From positions 22,926,157-22,990,156 of the forward strand of contig NC_080718.1 of assembly GCF_019097595.1 (NCBI RefSeq): a stretch of DNA of 64,000 nt. Reading direction: 5' to 3'. Positions 26,175 to 37,860 of the stretch are shown piece by piece. Numbering within the stretch: the first letter of the stretch is position 1; every line of letters starts with the position of its first letter. Made by a program: the position numbers and the translations under genes. The notes below the pieces were generated by a model. It had not been told where the DNA came from. It did no database searches and worked only from the letters and a program-made list of their open reading frames with translations. The stretch comes from Hemibagrus wyckioides (Eukaryota > Chordata > Actinopteri > Siluriformes > Bagridae).

Positions 26175-26880
26175 CTTTATAATCTCAGATTGAGGCATAT
26201 GTTATAATCTCAGAATGATGCATACACTTTACTGTAAATAATCTCAGAATGAGGTACAGTTTTTAATCTCAGGACAAGTCTACCTATACCCTCTCAGAAT
26301 GTGGTGCACATAATATGCTCAGATTAAAGTAAAACTATATAATCTCAGAATGAAGTCTGCTACAAACCAGACTATAATCTCAGAAAGATATACTGTTTAT
26401 GATATCAGAATGAATTCTCTTATATAATCTCAGAATGAGGTATGCTATGCTATATATAAACTTAGATTAAGGTACACTGCAATCTCAGAATGGAGTACTG
26501 TATATAATCTGAATGAGTTTACTTACATGCTCTTAGAATGAGGTGCTCTTTATATTCTCAGAACATAGATCTCGGAAAGAGGTGAACAATATAATAGAAT
26601 TATATGTAATATATGGGGTACAGTTTTTAATCTGTGAGTGAGTTTATCTATATAATTTTAGAATGAGGTACACTTTATAATCTCAGAATGAGGAATGCTG
26701 TATTTGTTCTTAGAATGTGGTTGTGTATATAATCTCAGAATGAGTCTACCTATAGAATCTCAGATTATGGTGCACTTTATATTTTTAGATTAAAGTAAAC
26801 CCTATTATCTTAGGATATAGAAGTATACTGTATATAAACTAAGACAGACTATAATCTCAGAATGAGATACCGTATATAAT
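26175..26880. repeat. Degenerate minisatellite, unit about 26 bp
   Basis: I count about 27 diverged tandem copies of a unit close to TATAATCTCAGAATGAGGTA followed by a variable CACTNTAT. The core ATCTCAGAATGA recurs almost exactly at many places, for example near 26205, 26240, 26340, 26425, 26685, 26735 and 26855. Other copies have drifted to CTTAGATTAAGG, TTTTAGAATGAGG and similar. Unit length varies from about 22 to 38. No open frame follows the period, so it is non-coding. Confidence 0.85.
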
Positions 26881-28480
26881 TACTTGCTACATCATCTTCG
26901 GGTCATCTGTTACCTCTGTTAACAGACTTTGCAACTGTCATAAGAGAATTACATTTTAAGGACAGCTGGTATTAATAAAGTTCTTTAAATCTTGAATCTT
27001 GAACATGTTTAAGCCTCCTACAGATCAGTAAATAGTAGAGTAAACATCTAATAGTCCATTCTCTCTGCACCTACATGTTGCTTTTGGAAAACTAGGCCCT
27101 AACTTTTGTTTTCCTCAGTTCCATTGTCTGGTATAATGATTATACCTCTTTGTTAGCAAGTATAGCGCTGAAGAAATGGCGAAATATTTTCATCATGAAA
27201 ACAGAAAAGCTGTAACTTGAATGGAATTGTAGCTTACTTACAGCACAGAGTCCTTCAGAGTCTCATTTATCCCAGTGTTGCTTAAGAGCCCATTTCTCCT
27301 GGGACTGACAGCCAATCACAGCCAGAAATGTCTAAAAGTGGCATGATTGGAACCAAAAGAGAGATCCTGGCACAGATTAGGCTGAAGGGTAGAAATCTAA
27401 TCAATACTGGTCAAAACAGTTTGTGAGAGAAGTCTATTTGTATGCATGGCCTCATTAAAGCAGACTTGATTGCATCTGAGCTGGAACTCCTTGTCTCACA
27501 ACGAGAGCTGTAATCAATAAATAAGTACTTAACCTAGAAAAACCTGAGGTAGAAGATTGTCAACAACCCCAAAATCTTGACATTAAATGAGGGAGCCCTT
27601 TAATTAGCCCAGATTCAATTTAATTATATTTTTGTCTAGAAAACTATTAATGTTAATCCATTAACTATGTGTTTCGAATATGTTGTGAAGTAGAATTAAT
27701 TAGCCGGCGGACTAATTGTTGTTTTCTATTGTGGCACATTTACATACCTGCTTGACAGGTGGAATACACAACAAATGAAAAGACAACCAATGTCAGTGAT
27801 AAACATCTATAGAGCGAGTTATCTTTGAAATCTTTGTTGGAAAAGAAGTATCAAGAGCTTTAATCAATGGTTGAACCACAGTATGAAGTAGATGCTGTGT
27901 CTTATATATCAAAGCAAATAAGTTGTAGTTCTGTGCACAAGATCTGCCAGTATGTGCTAGAATTTTAAATAGCCATTTATCGCACAGCTATACACAAAGG
28001 CTGTTGAAGAATTCTATATCTTGTAATTGCTCTGTAAGAGCATCATCACATACAATCGTAATTTACATGAAAAGAAACGCCCCACAAATCATTATAATAT
28101 ATATATATATATATACATATAATGATTTGTATGATTTAATATAATATATATATATATATATATAAAGGTGATTTTATGGTGATTTTATGGCATCTATCAT
28201 GTTCATTAAATTTTTTGATAATCATGTTAAAGTGTGAAATTCTCTTATTATTGTAAAATTTTCCTCTACCATATATGGAAATCTATTGCATTGCAGTATG
28301 AGGGATATCTTTATTCAGCTCATGGCTCGATGAGAAATGCCAAACGATTTCCAATATCTCACTGAATTTCTCACCTGTGGTTAAAAGCCCTACAGTAAAA
28401 AGAACTTGAGTGTCCATGGGGTTGGTTTTGCTGCCTTTTTTGGCCTCTCCAGAGGTTTGGTTTGCTATCAGATTCAAATC
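26881..28480. other. Intergenic with a possible LINE tail and a TAATTA-rich block
   Basis: No gene is seen. AATAAAGTTCTTTAAATC and TTGAATCTTGAA near 26975-27003 look like a LINE 3' tail with a short terminal repeat, but no body is recognisable. The block 27590-27790 is dense in TTAATTAG-type sites and poor in simple repeats. Confidence 0.4.
28084..28163. repeat. Hairpin with TA-repeat loop, followed by a second (TA)n run
   Basis: ACAAATCATTATA (28084-28096) and TATAATGATTTGT (28118-28130) are perfectly complementary and enclose an AT dinucleotide run. A second TA run follows at 28141-28163. Confidence 0.8.
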
Positions 28481-28746
28481 TTATTGGTCATACACACAAA
28501 CATGGACAGTACTGCATGCAGTAAAATGCTTTTTTCGACTGTCCGTGACATAAAAATAGAACTTACATAAACCAGAATTCACTTGCATACAAGTTGAAAA
28601 GGAAAAATATAAACATATAATATAAGGAATATGAAAGATAGGTGGCATAAGCAGTATGACTATATTTGGAATGTGTAGTGCAAATACAGTATGTGCATTT
28701 GTTTGTGCAATATAATTCTGTGCAACATCAAGGTGAGGTAGTGAAT
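28480..28746. repeat. Dispersed fish repeat interrupted by the LTR
   Basis: TCTTATTGGTCATACACAC, GCAGTAAAATGCTTTT and then GTGCAAATACAGTATGTGC and GTGCAATATAATTCTGTGCA resemble a fish interspersed repeat made of TTATTGTCATTGT plus GTGCAAA units. Related material lies at 47890-48215 and 57645-57790. The solo LTR is inserted at 28747, and 29227-29275 appears to continue the flank. Confidence 0.4.
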
Positions 28747-29226
28747 TGTCAGGAACAGCTGGACAGTTCCCTGCCAGGCCCAGAGAGGGCGCTGGCAGGT
28801 GAACCTTGGAATCCTGCTTTTTTGTTTGTCTTTTGTGTTACATCCTTCCCATTGTTCTCATTCCTGTTGTGTCACCTGTATCCCATTAGCCCTAATGTCT
28901 CTCTCTATAAATAGGGATTCTTGTGTTCATGTCTTTATCTGTGATTGTTAACCGTGCCGTGGTGTTAATGTCAGGTTTAGTTATGTTAGGTTTAGTTATG
29001 TTCAGGTTTTGTTTTGCCTTGTTTAGGTTTTGTCTTTTGTTTAGTTTTACACCATGCAATGTCTAGTGTTAAGTTAGTTGCCCTCTGCCTCGTCTTTATG
29101 TAATAAAAGCAGCGCTTTGCTGAATCCTGCATATGGGTCTCTAGCTCCACGGCGTGCAGGCATGTGCACGCAACACCATGGCAGTCCGAGTGGGTCCCGC
29201 ACAGGGTGGGGGTCCCGGACGTGACA
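28747..29226 (+). mobile_element. Solo LTR of a Gypsy/ERV-type retrotransposon
   Basis: This 480-bp unit begins TGTCAGGAACAGC and ends GACGTGACA, so its ends are the inverted TGTCA/TGACA typical of LTRs. It is flanked by a perfect 5-bp direct duplication, TGAAT at 28742-28746 and TGAAT at 29227-29231. Inside are a TATA box (TATAAATAG at 28906-28914) and a polyadenylation signal (AATAAA at 29102-29107) in the right order for U3-R-U5 on the + strand. There is no primer-binding site, gag-pol or second LTR nearby, so it is a solo LTR left by recombination. Superfamily is not assigned. Its first 45 bases resemble the antisense LTR at 42240-42488. Confidence 0.88.
28906..28914 (+). promoter_or_regulatory. 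TATA box of the solo LTR
   Basis: TATAAATAG lies about 195 bases upstream of the LTR AATAAA. It could still initiate transcription toward 29.2 kb. Confidence 0.55.
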
Positions 29227-30634
29227 TGAATAGATATATATATATATATGAAGTAATTTGGGTATAGGTTGTGTGCGTGATGTGTAAACAAGTCCAAGAT
29301 ATAGTTCTAGGTGTTTTCCCAGTTGAGTGCATGGTTGGCCCGTAAGAAGAAGCTCCTCCCTGTAGCACTTCCTTGACCGTATCAAGAAAAAGATTTATTA
29401 AAATTGCACTGGACAATTGAAATCGATCGATGAGTCAGAAAAGTCATTCCTTGACATTACGTGGGATGTGAGCTATTCACTTTAGCTGTAAATATATGCA
29501 CGTGCTCATGGTCAGTAGTAACTGGATGAATCAAGTTCTACATCTAGGGGCAGGATTTGCATAAAACTATGTATATGCATGGTTGATAAATGAGACCCCT
29601 GGTTTACTGATAGAGACAGGCTTCATCGCTCTCATAATGATGTTCTTCTTTCTTGAAATTTCAGCCAATTAGCCTCATACAGGTTAAGAGCTTCCATTAA
29701 TGTCCACATCAGACTTCAGAATGGAGAATAAAATGTGATCTCAGTGATTTTACCCAGAGCTAGATTGTTGTTGACTGGTTTGTTTGTTTCAAAAACTTCT
29801 TGAACCTTATGGGATTTTCATTTTTCATAGAGAAGAGCCTTTTTTATAGAGAAGTTTACAAACTTTAGAATCTAACCAACAAACAAAAAAACATCCAGTG
29901 AGTGAAAAGAAATCCTTTGTTGATAAGAGAGGACATGGGAGAATGGCCAAATTGGTTCAAGCTGACAAAAAGGCTACAGCAAAACTGAACATGTTCTTTG
30001 GACATGCTTTTTATGCTCCAACTGTCCAGTTTTAAATAATTGACCAAGAACAGAAATAAAATATAACGTTTCACACAGCGGTATCCCAAGGCTGTCATTG
30101 TTATTGACTACAAAATACTTATTTTGCCATACAAAACACAAATGGCATAGCACATTCCAATATGTAAGCAATGCACTAACAATTTATAATCTACCTCATT
30201 CTCTAAGAACACGTGTCCCTCATTTATACATTTCTGTCTGTCCTTTTCTTACCTCTATCACCTCTATAATGGCATACCCAGCCTGAGGCACACAAGCTGC
30301 TGCTCCAATTTGGTTTCCACTCCTGCTATCTTTTGGCCAAGAATTCTCTGTTCTCATTCTCAGCCTTACACATCCCTGCTCCATCTTCCTTAACTGACTG
30401 GTCACTATGACTATGGTCACAATCTGCCTCTTTTACCTATAATTATTCCAGTGACAACCAGTGTATTGATATCATCATTGTAACTAGTATTAGTATAACT
30501 AATATATCAGTATATATCATATATTGGGAAATTTCCTTATCTTATGTACTACTTACTTATACTGTACACATGTACTATGTTTTTTTTGTTTTTTTTTGTT
30601 TTTGCAGAGGTCAACCCTTGGCTTGCCCATTTTC
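29227..30634. other. Intergenic, nothing recognised
   Basis: No gene is supported. A segment around 29500-29590 (GTTGATAAATGAGACCCC) resembles the 6550-6715 region and may be an old dispersed repeat. Confidence 0.45.
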
Positions 30635-30700
30635 AATTCAGTTCAGTTCAATTGTACTTGTATAGGATGTTTATCAATAGACCTTGTGCAGTAGTGCAAC
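30635..30700 (+). repeat. Dispersed fish repeat, forward partial copy
   Basis: CAATTCAGTTCAGTTCAATTG, TACTTGTATAGGATGTTTAT and CAATAGACCTTGTG match the start of the repeat whose inverse copy is at 11690-11750. Confidence 0.5.
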
Positions 30701-31218
30701 CATGTAACCAGGGAATTTATTCTAGTTATTTATCTTTTTTTTTAAAGTCAACTTTGTTGAAGTTATCAACTGTTCACTGATGGAAACTTGAGTGCAAATC
30801 TGTTTGTAGCAATTGCAGTCCTAAAGCTATCATAGCAATTGTATTCCTATACCATCATAGCAAAACTGATCGTATAAATTGCAATCTTATGCCATCTCCA
30901 TGGTTTCTTTGTGGTACTGTTGATGTATATTTTGGCTATCCTCAGCAGCAGCAGAGATTGGTTTCAAGGTGATGAGAACGCCAACCAGAAGTAGGGCATC
31001 AGGATGGATAGGTCCTGAGAGCAGAAAAGGTCAGAATCACTGGTCTCTCAGGAATAGCATCTGTAGCTTGACAGAGAGATACATAGAGAGAGAGGTGTAC
31101 AGAGAGATTGAGAGACTGAGGGAGGGAGGTTTGGGAAGGAGGGATGAAGGGAGAGAGGGGGAGAAAAACATAGATTATTAGGTATGCTTATTGACATGTG
31201 ATGGTTAAGCACAATGTA

Positions 31219-31678
31219 CACTACCGCTCAAAAATTTGGGATCACTTTGAAATTCCCTGGTTTTCCAATTGGGCACTGGGGCAATCCCACTCCTTTTTCT
31301 GTTCTGTATAGAACAGATCTTTCTTTCTGGACATTTTGGGCCTGTAAAAAAAACCCACAACTCCCTATGCTCCAGATACTAAACTAACCTAAAGAAGGCC
31401 ACTTTTATTGCTCTCTTAATCAGCACATTTTCAGCTGTGCAAGCACAATTGCAAAAAGGTTTTCTAATGATCAATAAGTCTTCTAAAATGATTAACTTGG
31501 ATTAGCAAACATAACACAGGATTGAAACAGAGGACTGGTTATGGGCCTCTGCGCGGCAATGTAGATCTTTATTTAAAAATCATCTGATTAATTTTATATT
31601 TTTGATATAGATAAAAATTGTTTTTTCTTTAGAAAACAAGGAAATTTCCAAGTGATCCCAACCTTCTGACCAGTAGTG
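31219..31678. mobile_element. Tc1/mariner-type MITE (460 bp)
   Basis: The left end is CACTACCGCTCAAAAATTTG, then GGATCACTTTGAAAT. The right end, read inverted, is CACTACTGGTCAGAAGGTTG, then GGATCACTTGGAAAT. The imperfect inverted repeats extend over about 45 bases. Both ends abut TA (31217-31218 and 31679-31680), the target of this superfamily. The interior has no transposase coding and matches, from memory, a MITE type common in fish. Confidence 0.8.
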
Positions 31679-31894
31679 TATATTGTGTGCAGAGTGCAGG
31701 CAGGGCAAGACTAGCTACACTATGCCAACATAACTAAAAATAAAAGCCAGAAGGTGATAGACATGATGGCGACCTGAGACATACAGCAGCCAGCCACTCC
31801 AGCATCAACGAATTGTCAAAAGCATAGGGAAACAAAAGCATCCGAACATCTCAGTTCAGCAAAACACTCTACGCCCATGAACCCTCCAGATCTG

Positions 31895-32990
31895 CAACTT
31901 TACATAAGAAAAAAAACTACTCAAAAAGGGATTGACTAAACAAATATTTTTCAGTTTAGACTCAAACACTGAGACTGTGTATGAGTCCCAAACACTAACA
32001 GGAAGGCTGTTCTATAATTGCAGGGATTTTTAAGAGAATGCTCTGTCCCCTGCTGTGGCCTTCACTATTCAAGGTACCAACAAATAGCCTGCAAATTTGA
32101 TTTGAAGTAGACATGGCTGTTCATAAAAGACAAAGATTTTTTGCAGTGTGAGACCATTCACTGATTTAGATCAATAGTCTATAGATTGTTTCAGTAGATT
32201 ATTTGCTGCACAAAAAATGCTTGGTTTTGTCTCTTTTTTTTCCTGATATTTGTAATGCAGCTTGCTAAGTATTTTTTATACACTTTTGTGGAAACCACTT
32301 GAATTGAATTGCAAGCACAGGACTCTTATGTGCAGGTTTTGATGAGGCATCTTGGCCCACATCTATGAAAAATAGCTAATATTGTGAAGGTTGCTTAATT
32401 CTGCGTCAATATCTGCAATTGCAAATTCACAAAATCCTGGAGAATAACACTATGTAACACGATAACCTTGAAGTTTGGGTTTGGGCTTTTAAAACCTCAA
32501 AAAAAAAACCGCCCAAAACTAACCCAAACTTTCATGGCTAAGATGGGTTTTTTCTCTTTATTTGGGTTACAAAGAATGGGCAAATAATACTTATTTCCCG
32601 GGAACAAGAAAAAAGTAAAAATTTGTTACATGGTGTAATCAATGCAGGGTGTATAAGATAAGAGAGACGTAGTCATCATCTGATTCTATTAAAAACTGTA
32701 GCTGCTGCAATCTGGACTAACCAGAGCTTGTTTATGCACCTACCAGAACATCCAGACAGCATGGCATTAGAGTTATTCAAAGTAAAAGAAATAAAAGGAT
32801 GAACTAGTTTTTCTGCATCTTGTAGAGACTTTATATCTTTATCTTAGCAATATTTCTGAGATGAAAGAAAGCTATCCTAGTATTATTATCTATGTGAGCT
32901 TCAAATGAAAGACTGGAGTCACACCAAGGTCTTTTACTGCTGCACATTATGAAACAGAAAGGCCATCCATAAGCCCTTTTCTTTTGCGTA
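31895..32990 (-). mobile_element. Decayed LINE (L2-type), RT C-terminal part and 3' region
   Basis: The minus strand from about 32940 reads, with frame breaks, like the DLGV...FHLRNIAKI...SLHDAEKLVHAFV part of fish LINE reverse transcriptases. The + strand shows the inverse as CTGCTGCAATCTGGACTAAC, GAGCTTGTTTATGCAC and GAACTAGTTTTTCTGCATC. At 31895-32100 the inverse of the terminal coding block is visible (GACTAAACAAATATTTTTC, AGTTTAGACTCAAACACTG). The middle (about 32220-32680) does not align and may be a later insertion. Many stops are present. Confidence 0.55.
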
Positions 32991-34880
32991 TTCTATTTTC
33001 TAGTTAAAATCTTAATTTCATCAAAACTATCATGAATTCACTTTGATAAGCCTGATGTATCAAACCCAATGTGTGAAATTATTTTTAATTCCTCTAAGAC
33101 AATCATGGTGATAGGAAAGCTGAGGAAAGGATTGAATATTTGTCTATAGCATGATGTCATACTCTCACTTTGTGGGGAAAATAAGACTATTTTTGGGTGA
33201 TAAATCATACAATGTTAAAACTTGGGGCCCGTATACAAAATGCTCAGAAGGTTTGAATTAGGTTAGAAAGAAGAGACACATTCTAAGATTCAGCTGAAGA
33301 ATTTCCTGGACTCTGTCAGCAGAAATCTGTGAACCTCAAGCAGCAGTTTAATATTAATTTGCATGCTTTGCCACCTTGCTTTTGGTATTTGTTGCTATTG
33401 CAGGGGAGTTTCTGAGGCCTATTCAGTGAGTAAGTAAGCAGTCAGGACAGGAAAATCCATTCTGTGAAATGGGAGTTGTGCTACTCCGCCATATCATTAT
33501 TGCCATTCCATGCTAACTCCCTCTGGTACCCATCCTATTACAATGGCAATAGGATATGGTGTGTTTGTTATTGATGTTGTCTTCACCTCTGCAGAGTTCC
33601 TTTGATAGTCCTGTTCATGCTGCTCTATTACCTCGTGGCTGGTGGGTTGGCCGACTGATTTATTGACCTGCAGGTAGGTAAAGATTCTATTAACAGTGAT
33701 GGGAAGTCATTTCTTTGCAGGTTATTTATTTATTTATCACTTACATTGCTGATCAGGCAGTCTGGAGGTAAAAAAGGATCTAGTGAAGGTCATTTAAAGT
33801 AGTAGAAAATTCATGAAAAAAATTGGCTATATAGATTATAGTCGCTATAAACAGTCAATTTCTCACTAGCTTCTCTTTTTTCATTCCCGTAAAGTTAATA
33901 AGACACAAAAAATGCAGTTTGTAACTCAGGCCTATATTGCTCTAGGCACAGTTCTGTACCACTAAAGCTTGTAGATGTGAAGACCACAGAGGAGTTTGGA
34001 GTCTGCAATCAAATAAAATCTTTATAAAAAAACAAAGCACACATCATAAATCAATGCAATTACTATTCCAAACCCAACATACATTACCAACCCTTCCAAC
34101 CCCTTATAAAAAAATCAGCTTCTAGTGGATAGTAAAGCCAGTTTTTATCATATTTTTTTCACTTTTTCACCTTTTAAAACATAACAGAAATCTGAGAAAC
34201 AAATTTTGCTTGGGGTAGTCTCCTGATTTTATCATCCAAATTTAGCGCTGATTGGACAAAAGTAGCAGAATGAAAAGTAGCATCTTGAACTCTAGTATCT
34301 GATGAGTATTTGTCAAACTCTTTGGACATGACCCAACAGAATAAGAGGGACGTGGAATCACATTTCTATATGACAGAGCTAATATTGTAATCTCCATATT
34401 TGGCATGTTGGTGATGCTAGAGGGCTTCAGTGGTATACACCAAAATTGTTGTGAAGGTAGCTGAAACTGTCCTTTTTCTTTCTGCCAAATTTAGCTTAAA
34501 AGTGTTATATGGGTTGCTATGGATTCTCATGTGGAATTAGAAGAAGAAGAAGATGATGAAGAAGATGAAGAAGAAGAAGAGGAAAAAGAAAAAAATGTGA
34601 ATATACAATTCCACTATGGTGCCTATGCAGCTTCAGTGCTTGGGCCCCTAAGCCAAAAACCACTAACGCAACAAAGTGGGTGTTCATCTGTTTTGTAACA
34701 CTTATCCTTGTCCTATCCAAACTGTGCTTATCTAAAATAATAGCAAATTGATTGATAATCTAGGACATAAAACCTAAAAAAAAAAGAACAATGCCAGCCA
34801 CTTATATGTAAACAGGGACAAAAATAATACAAAAGTGCTAATCTCCTATGAGTGGATTAGTTGCATTCATAACAGAGCTT

Positions 34881-34928
<48 letters not shown>

Positions 34929-35690
34929 GTCAAGGTGAACTGGTAGGTGGACAAACAGCAGCAGTGATCTTTCACACATTCAAATGCTTAAATACTGTTT
35001 TAAATAGCTCCATTACTCGTTCACAGGAAGCACACATCTATAGGGAATGCAGATGGAGGCTGCTGGTGTGGAAGACAGGCTAAATAGAAAACCAGGAGGA
35101 TTGTGTGCATTGCCTGCACGGATCAGTGTCGCTGTTCTCTGGAAAACTCATACAGTAACTTACCAATAAGAGCTGGCGCTTTCAGAATTCCTATCGCTTT
35201 GGTCAACTCTCCCTCCTGGCACTTTCTTCAACTTCACACTTTAAAAGAAGCAACCTAAATGTTTCACTCTTGACAAACCTGGGCTTCTTAATCATCTTGG
35301 GCCATGCATGTAAAGAACATAGAAGAAAAAATAAATGAGTGAGCGCTGTTGCAATCATTTCTTTCTAAAGAAATTATAGATACCTTGCATATAGCAAACC
35401 TTACACACTATACAAATACATCTGTAGCAATATATCACTACAGCAGCAGGTTATAACATAAAAACAGGCTTCAGTCATTCAGCCCAACATGACTTTTACC
35501 TTGACTAACAGAGACACTGAATATGGACAGGAAAAAAAAATATTCCAATGGATAATGAAGATGTCAGTTTCATCCCAGTCATTCCTTTTTACCCTTAAGA
35601 ATTTCATTTGCATATAAAATTTAAAAAAAAGAAGAAGTCTAAATGTCTGTTTGCCTGTGATAGCCCAAACAGAACAGAGAAGAAAGGAAA

Positions 35691-35741
<51 letters not shown>

Positions 35742-35975
35742 AGGCAGCAAATGCAAAAAGAGAGAAAGCAATAGAAAAAGAAGAAAAATAAAGCAATAAA
35801 AATGGCTGTTAAGTTGCTCTTTGAGCTGCTTTTTATTGAATATAGGGAATCAGTATTCAACAGGAAGTGGCTTTGTGATGTAATTTATTAACTGCCGTCA
35901 TACCACAATGCTGATATATACTCAAATCTGGTTGGTCAAGAATTGTTGATTCCTTTCCTATAATAGCAGTTCTTG

Positions 35976-36012
<37 letters not shown>

Positions 36013-36789
36013 CGTTAACATATTTGGAAGGAATCTCCAGTGTCACTTGTCCCTTTTGCCTTCAGCTGCAGAGGTATTTCTAGTCTTTCACTGTTTGCAC
36101 ATTATACATCGTCATTGCGCTCTGAGCCTCCAGATAGAATCTAAAATCACTATTAGACTACAAGCAGCACAAAATTCCCATCCTCTCTGGCGGAATATCT
36201 TTCTAATACCTCCTATGCCCATTATTTGCCCCTACAGAGGCGCCCAACCTCATTTCTATCCTCTGATCCATTCTAATATTTCCTTCCTATTCTTTCTGAC
36301 ATCTCTCTTTGGCTAATATTTGCACATTTCTTTGGACATATCTCTTAAAGCTCTATCAGATATCATACATTACTTCCCCAAGTCCAAAAGCCATGACACA
36401 TTTTTCTGTGGATTTTGACAGTTTTAATTTCATCATAAACCTTTCATTTCTGGTGTTTTTTGCTAGATAATTTGTAAAGGAGGATGCATATGTCTGTCTC
36501 TCCCTTTTTACTTCCCATTTAGGATATTCCAGAAGAAATTCCAGATGTAATGCAGGGATTGGGTGATCAGGAATGATGTCATCACATTAGTAGAATATAA
36601 AAGGAAAACTGCAGATGAAAATGACAGCATATTAGTTACTTCCGTCCCATTTGTAAGAGAAACATTCATGCTACCATTTATGCTAGTCTTGTATTTTGTG
36701 ATTCTGAGCTGCCTGGCCATTCTACAGATCTAGCATCCATGCCATCATGGATATCAGCTGAAACAAAACCAACAAAACCAAGTCTGAGC
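32991..36789. other. Intergenic with microsatellites only
   Basis: I see no gene or transposon. Microsatellites are (GAA/GAT)n at 34539-34592, (TA)n at 34889-34924, (TG)n(AG)n at 35691-35740 and (TC)n at 35978-36007. Open frames over these repeats are artefacts. Confidence 0.6.
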
Positions 36790-37540
36790 TGCTTTACATT
36801 CATTAATTCCTAAATTTTCAGATCTCCCTGGACATCTCACAGGATCTCACCATCTGTCACCTGGGGTAGTTCTGGATAAGGAACTGCCCTTCTCACCTTA
36901 TATTGCTCACTTGACTCAGTCACAGCACCAGGAGGTTCTGGGCATTTTTTTCCACAGAGGCCAGTCAGGTACTCATTCAGTCCCTTGTCATCTCAAGATT
37001 GGACTAGTGCAAATAGCTCTGGTCTGCTGCTGCATGACATCTGACCCTGCAACTCATCCAGAATGCTGCTGAACGACTTCATGTTCTCTCACAAATACCC
37101 GTTGCTGAGTTCTCTCCACTGGCTTTCTGGAGCTGGACCAATGCCCACATTTCTTAAGGCATTTATCAAACCACACACCAGTGCACTAGCATAGCTTGAC
37201 TGAAACCTACCATCATTCAAAACACAAGGAAGACATGCATCTCCTCTGTCTCAACACCCAGGTGGCGAAATGAACTCCCCATAGCTTTTTGAAAAGCAGA
37301 GACACTGGCTGTCTTCAAATGAAGACTAATGACTTCTTCATCAAGTACATCTGTTAAAATAAATCACTCGAATGTTTTCTTTTCACACTGTACTAATCTG
37401 CTCAATAGGGTTTAGTTTAATGGTACTCTTATTTACTGACCTAGTGTCCTAGAATAAGGATATGTTTTAAATGGAGACTAAAACACATTTCTGTAAGTCG
37501 TTCTGGATAAGGGTGTCTGTTAGATGCTGAAAAATCAACC
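36790..37540 (+). mobile_element. LINE 3' fragment (L2-type) with diagnostic tail
   Basis: Decayed coding traces include QLIQNAAERLHV-like and SLHWL-like readings near 37055-37130, typical of the RT C-terminal region. They are followed by ACACAAGGAAGACATGCATC and the terminal CTTCAAATGAAGACTAATGAC block. The element ends with the L2-family tail TGTAAGTCGTTCTGGATAAG, then GGTGTCTGTTAGATGC, at about 37493-37530. Stops and frameshifts are numerous. Confidence 0.65.
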
Positions 37541-37696
37541 TATTTATACTGCAGCTCTGTGCTAGCTTCGGATGTTGTGTATAGATGTTTTATGCTAAAG
37601 TAACAGATATTCCGACTCTGTAAATATGACACAGTTGTGCTCTTTATAGCTGCCTGGAAATGTTGGGATGAGTGTCAGCTTGCATTTTATTATATA

Positions 37697-37700
<4 letters not shown>

Positions 37701-37744
<44 letters not shown>
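37701..37744. repeat. (TA)n microsatellite
   Basis: About 22 TA units lie between the LINE remnant and the SINE. They directly replace the expected SINE tail. Confidence 0.95.
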
Positions 37745-37746
<2 letters not shown>

Positions 37747-37860
37747 CATTAAGGGCCTTGCTCAGGGGCCCAGCAGTGTCAGCTTGGTGGACCTTGGATT
37801 CAAACTCACAACCTTCTAAACAGTAGCCCATCACCTTAACCACTAAACTACATTCCCTTA
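37745..37860 (-). mobile_element. tRNA-derived SINE, antisense, tail lost to TA repeat
   Basis: The reverse complement starts GTAGTTTAGTGGTTAAGG (A-box-like) and continues to GAGTTTGAATCC (B-box-like), then the body GCTGGGCCCCTGAGCAAG and GCCCTTAATGC. This is the catfish-like SINE architecture that shares its tail with L2-type LINEs. A second copy is at 58897-59010. Confidence 0.7.

Noticed and set aside
26175..26880. CRISPR-like array
   Set aside because: Units are contiguous and drifting, without constant repeats and unique spacers, and the genome is a vertebrate one.
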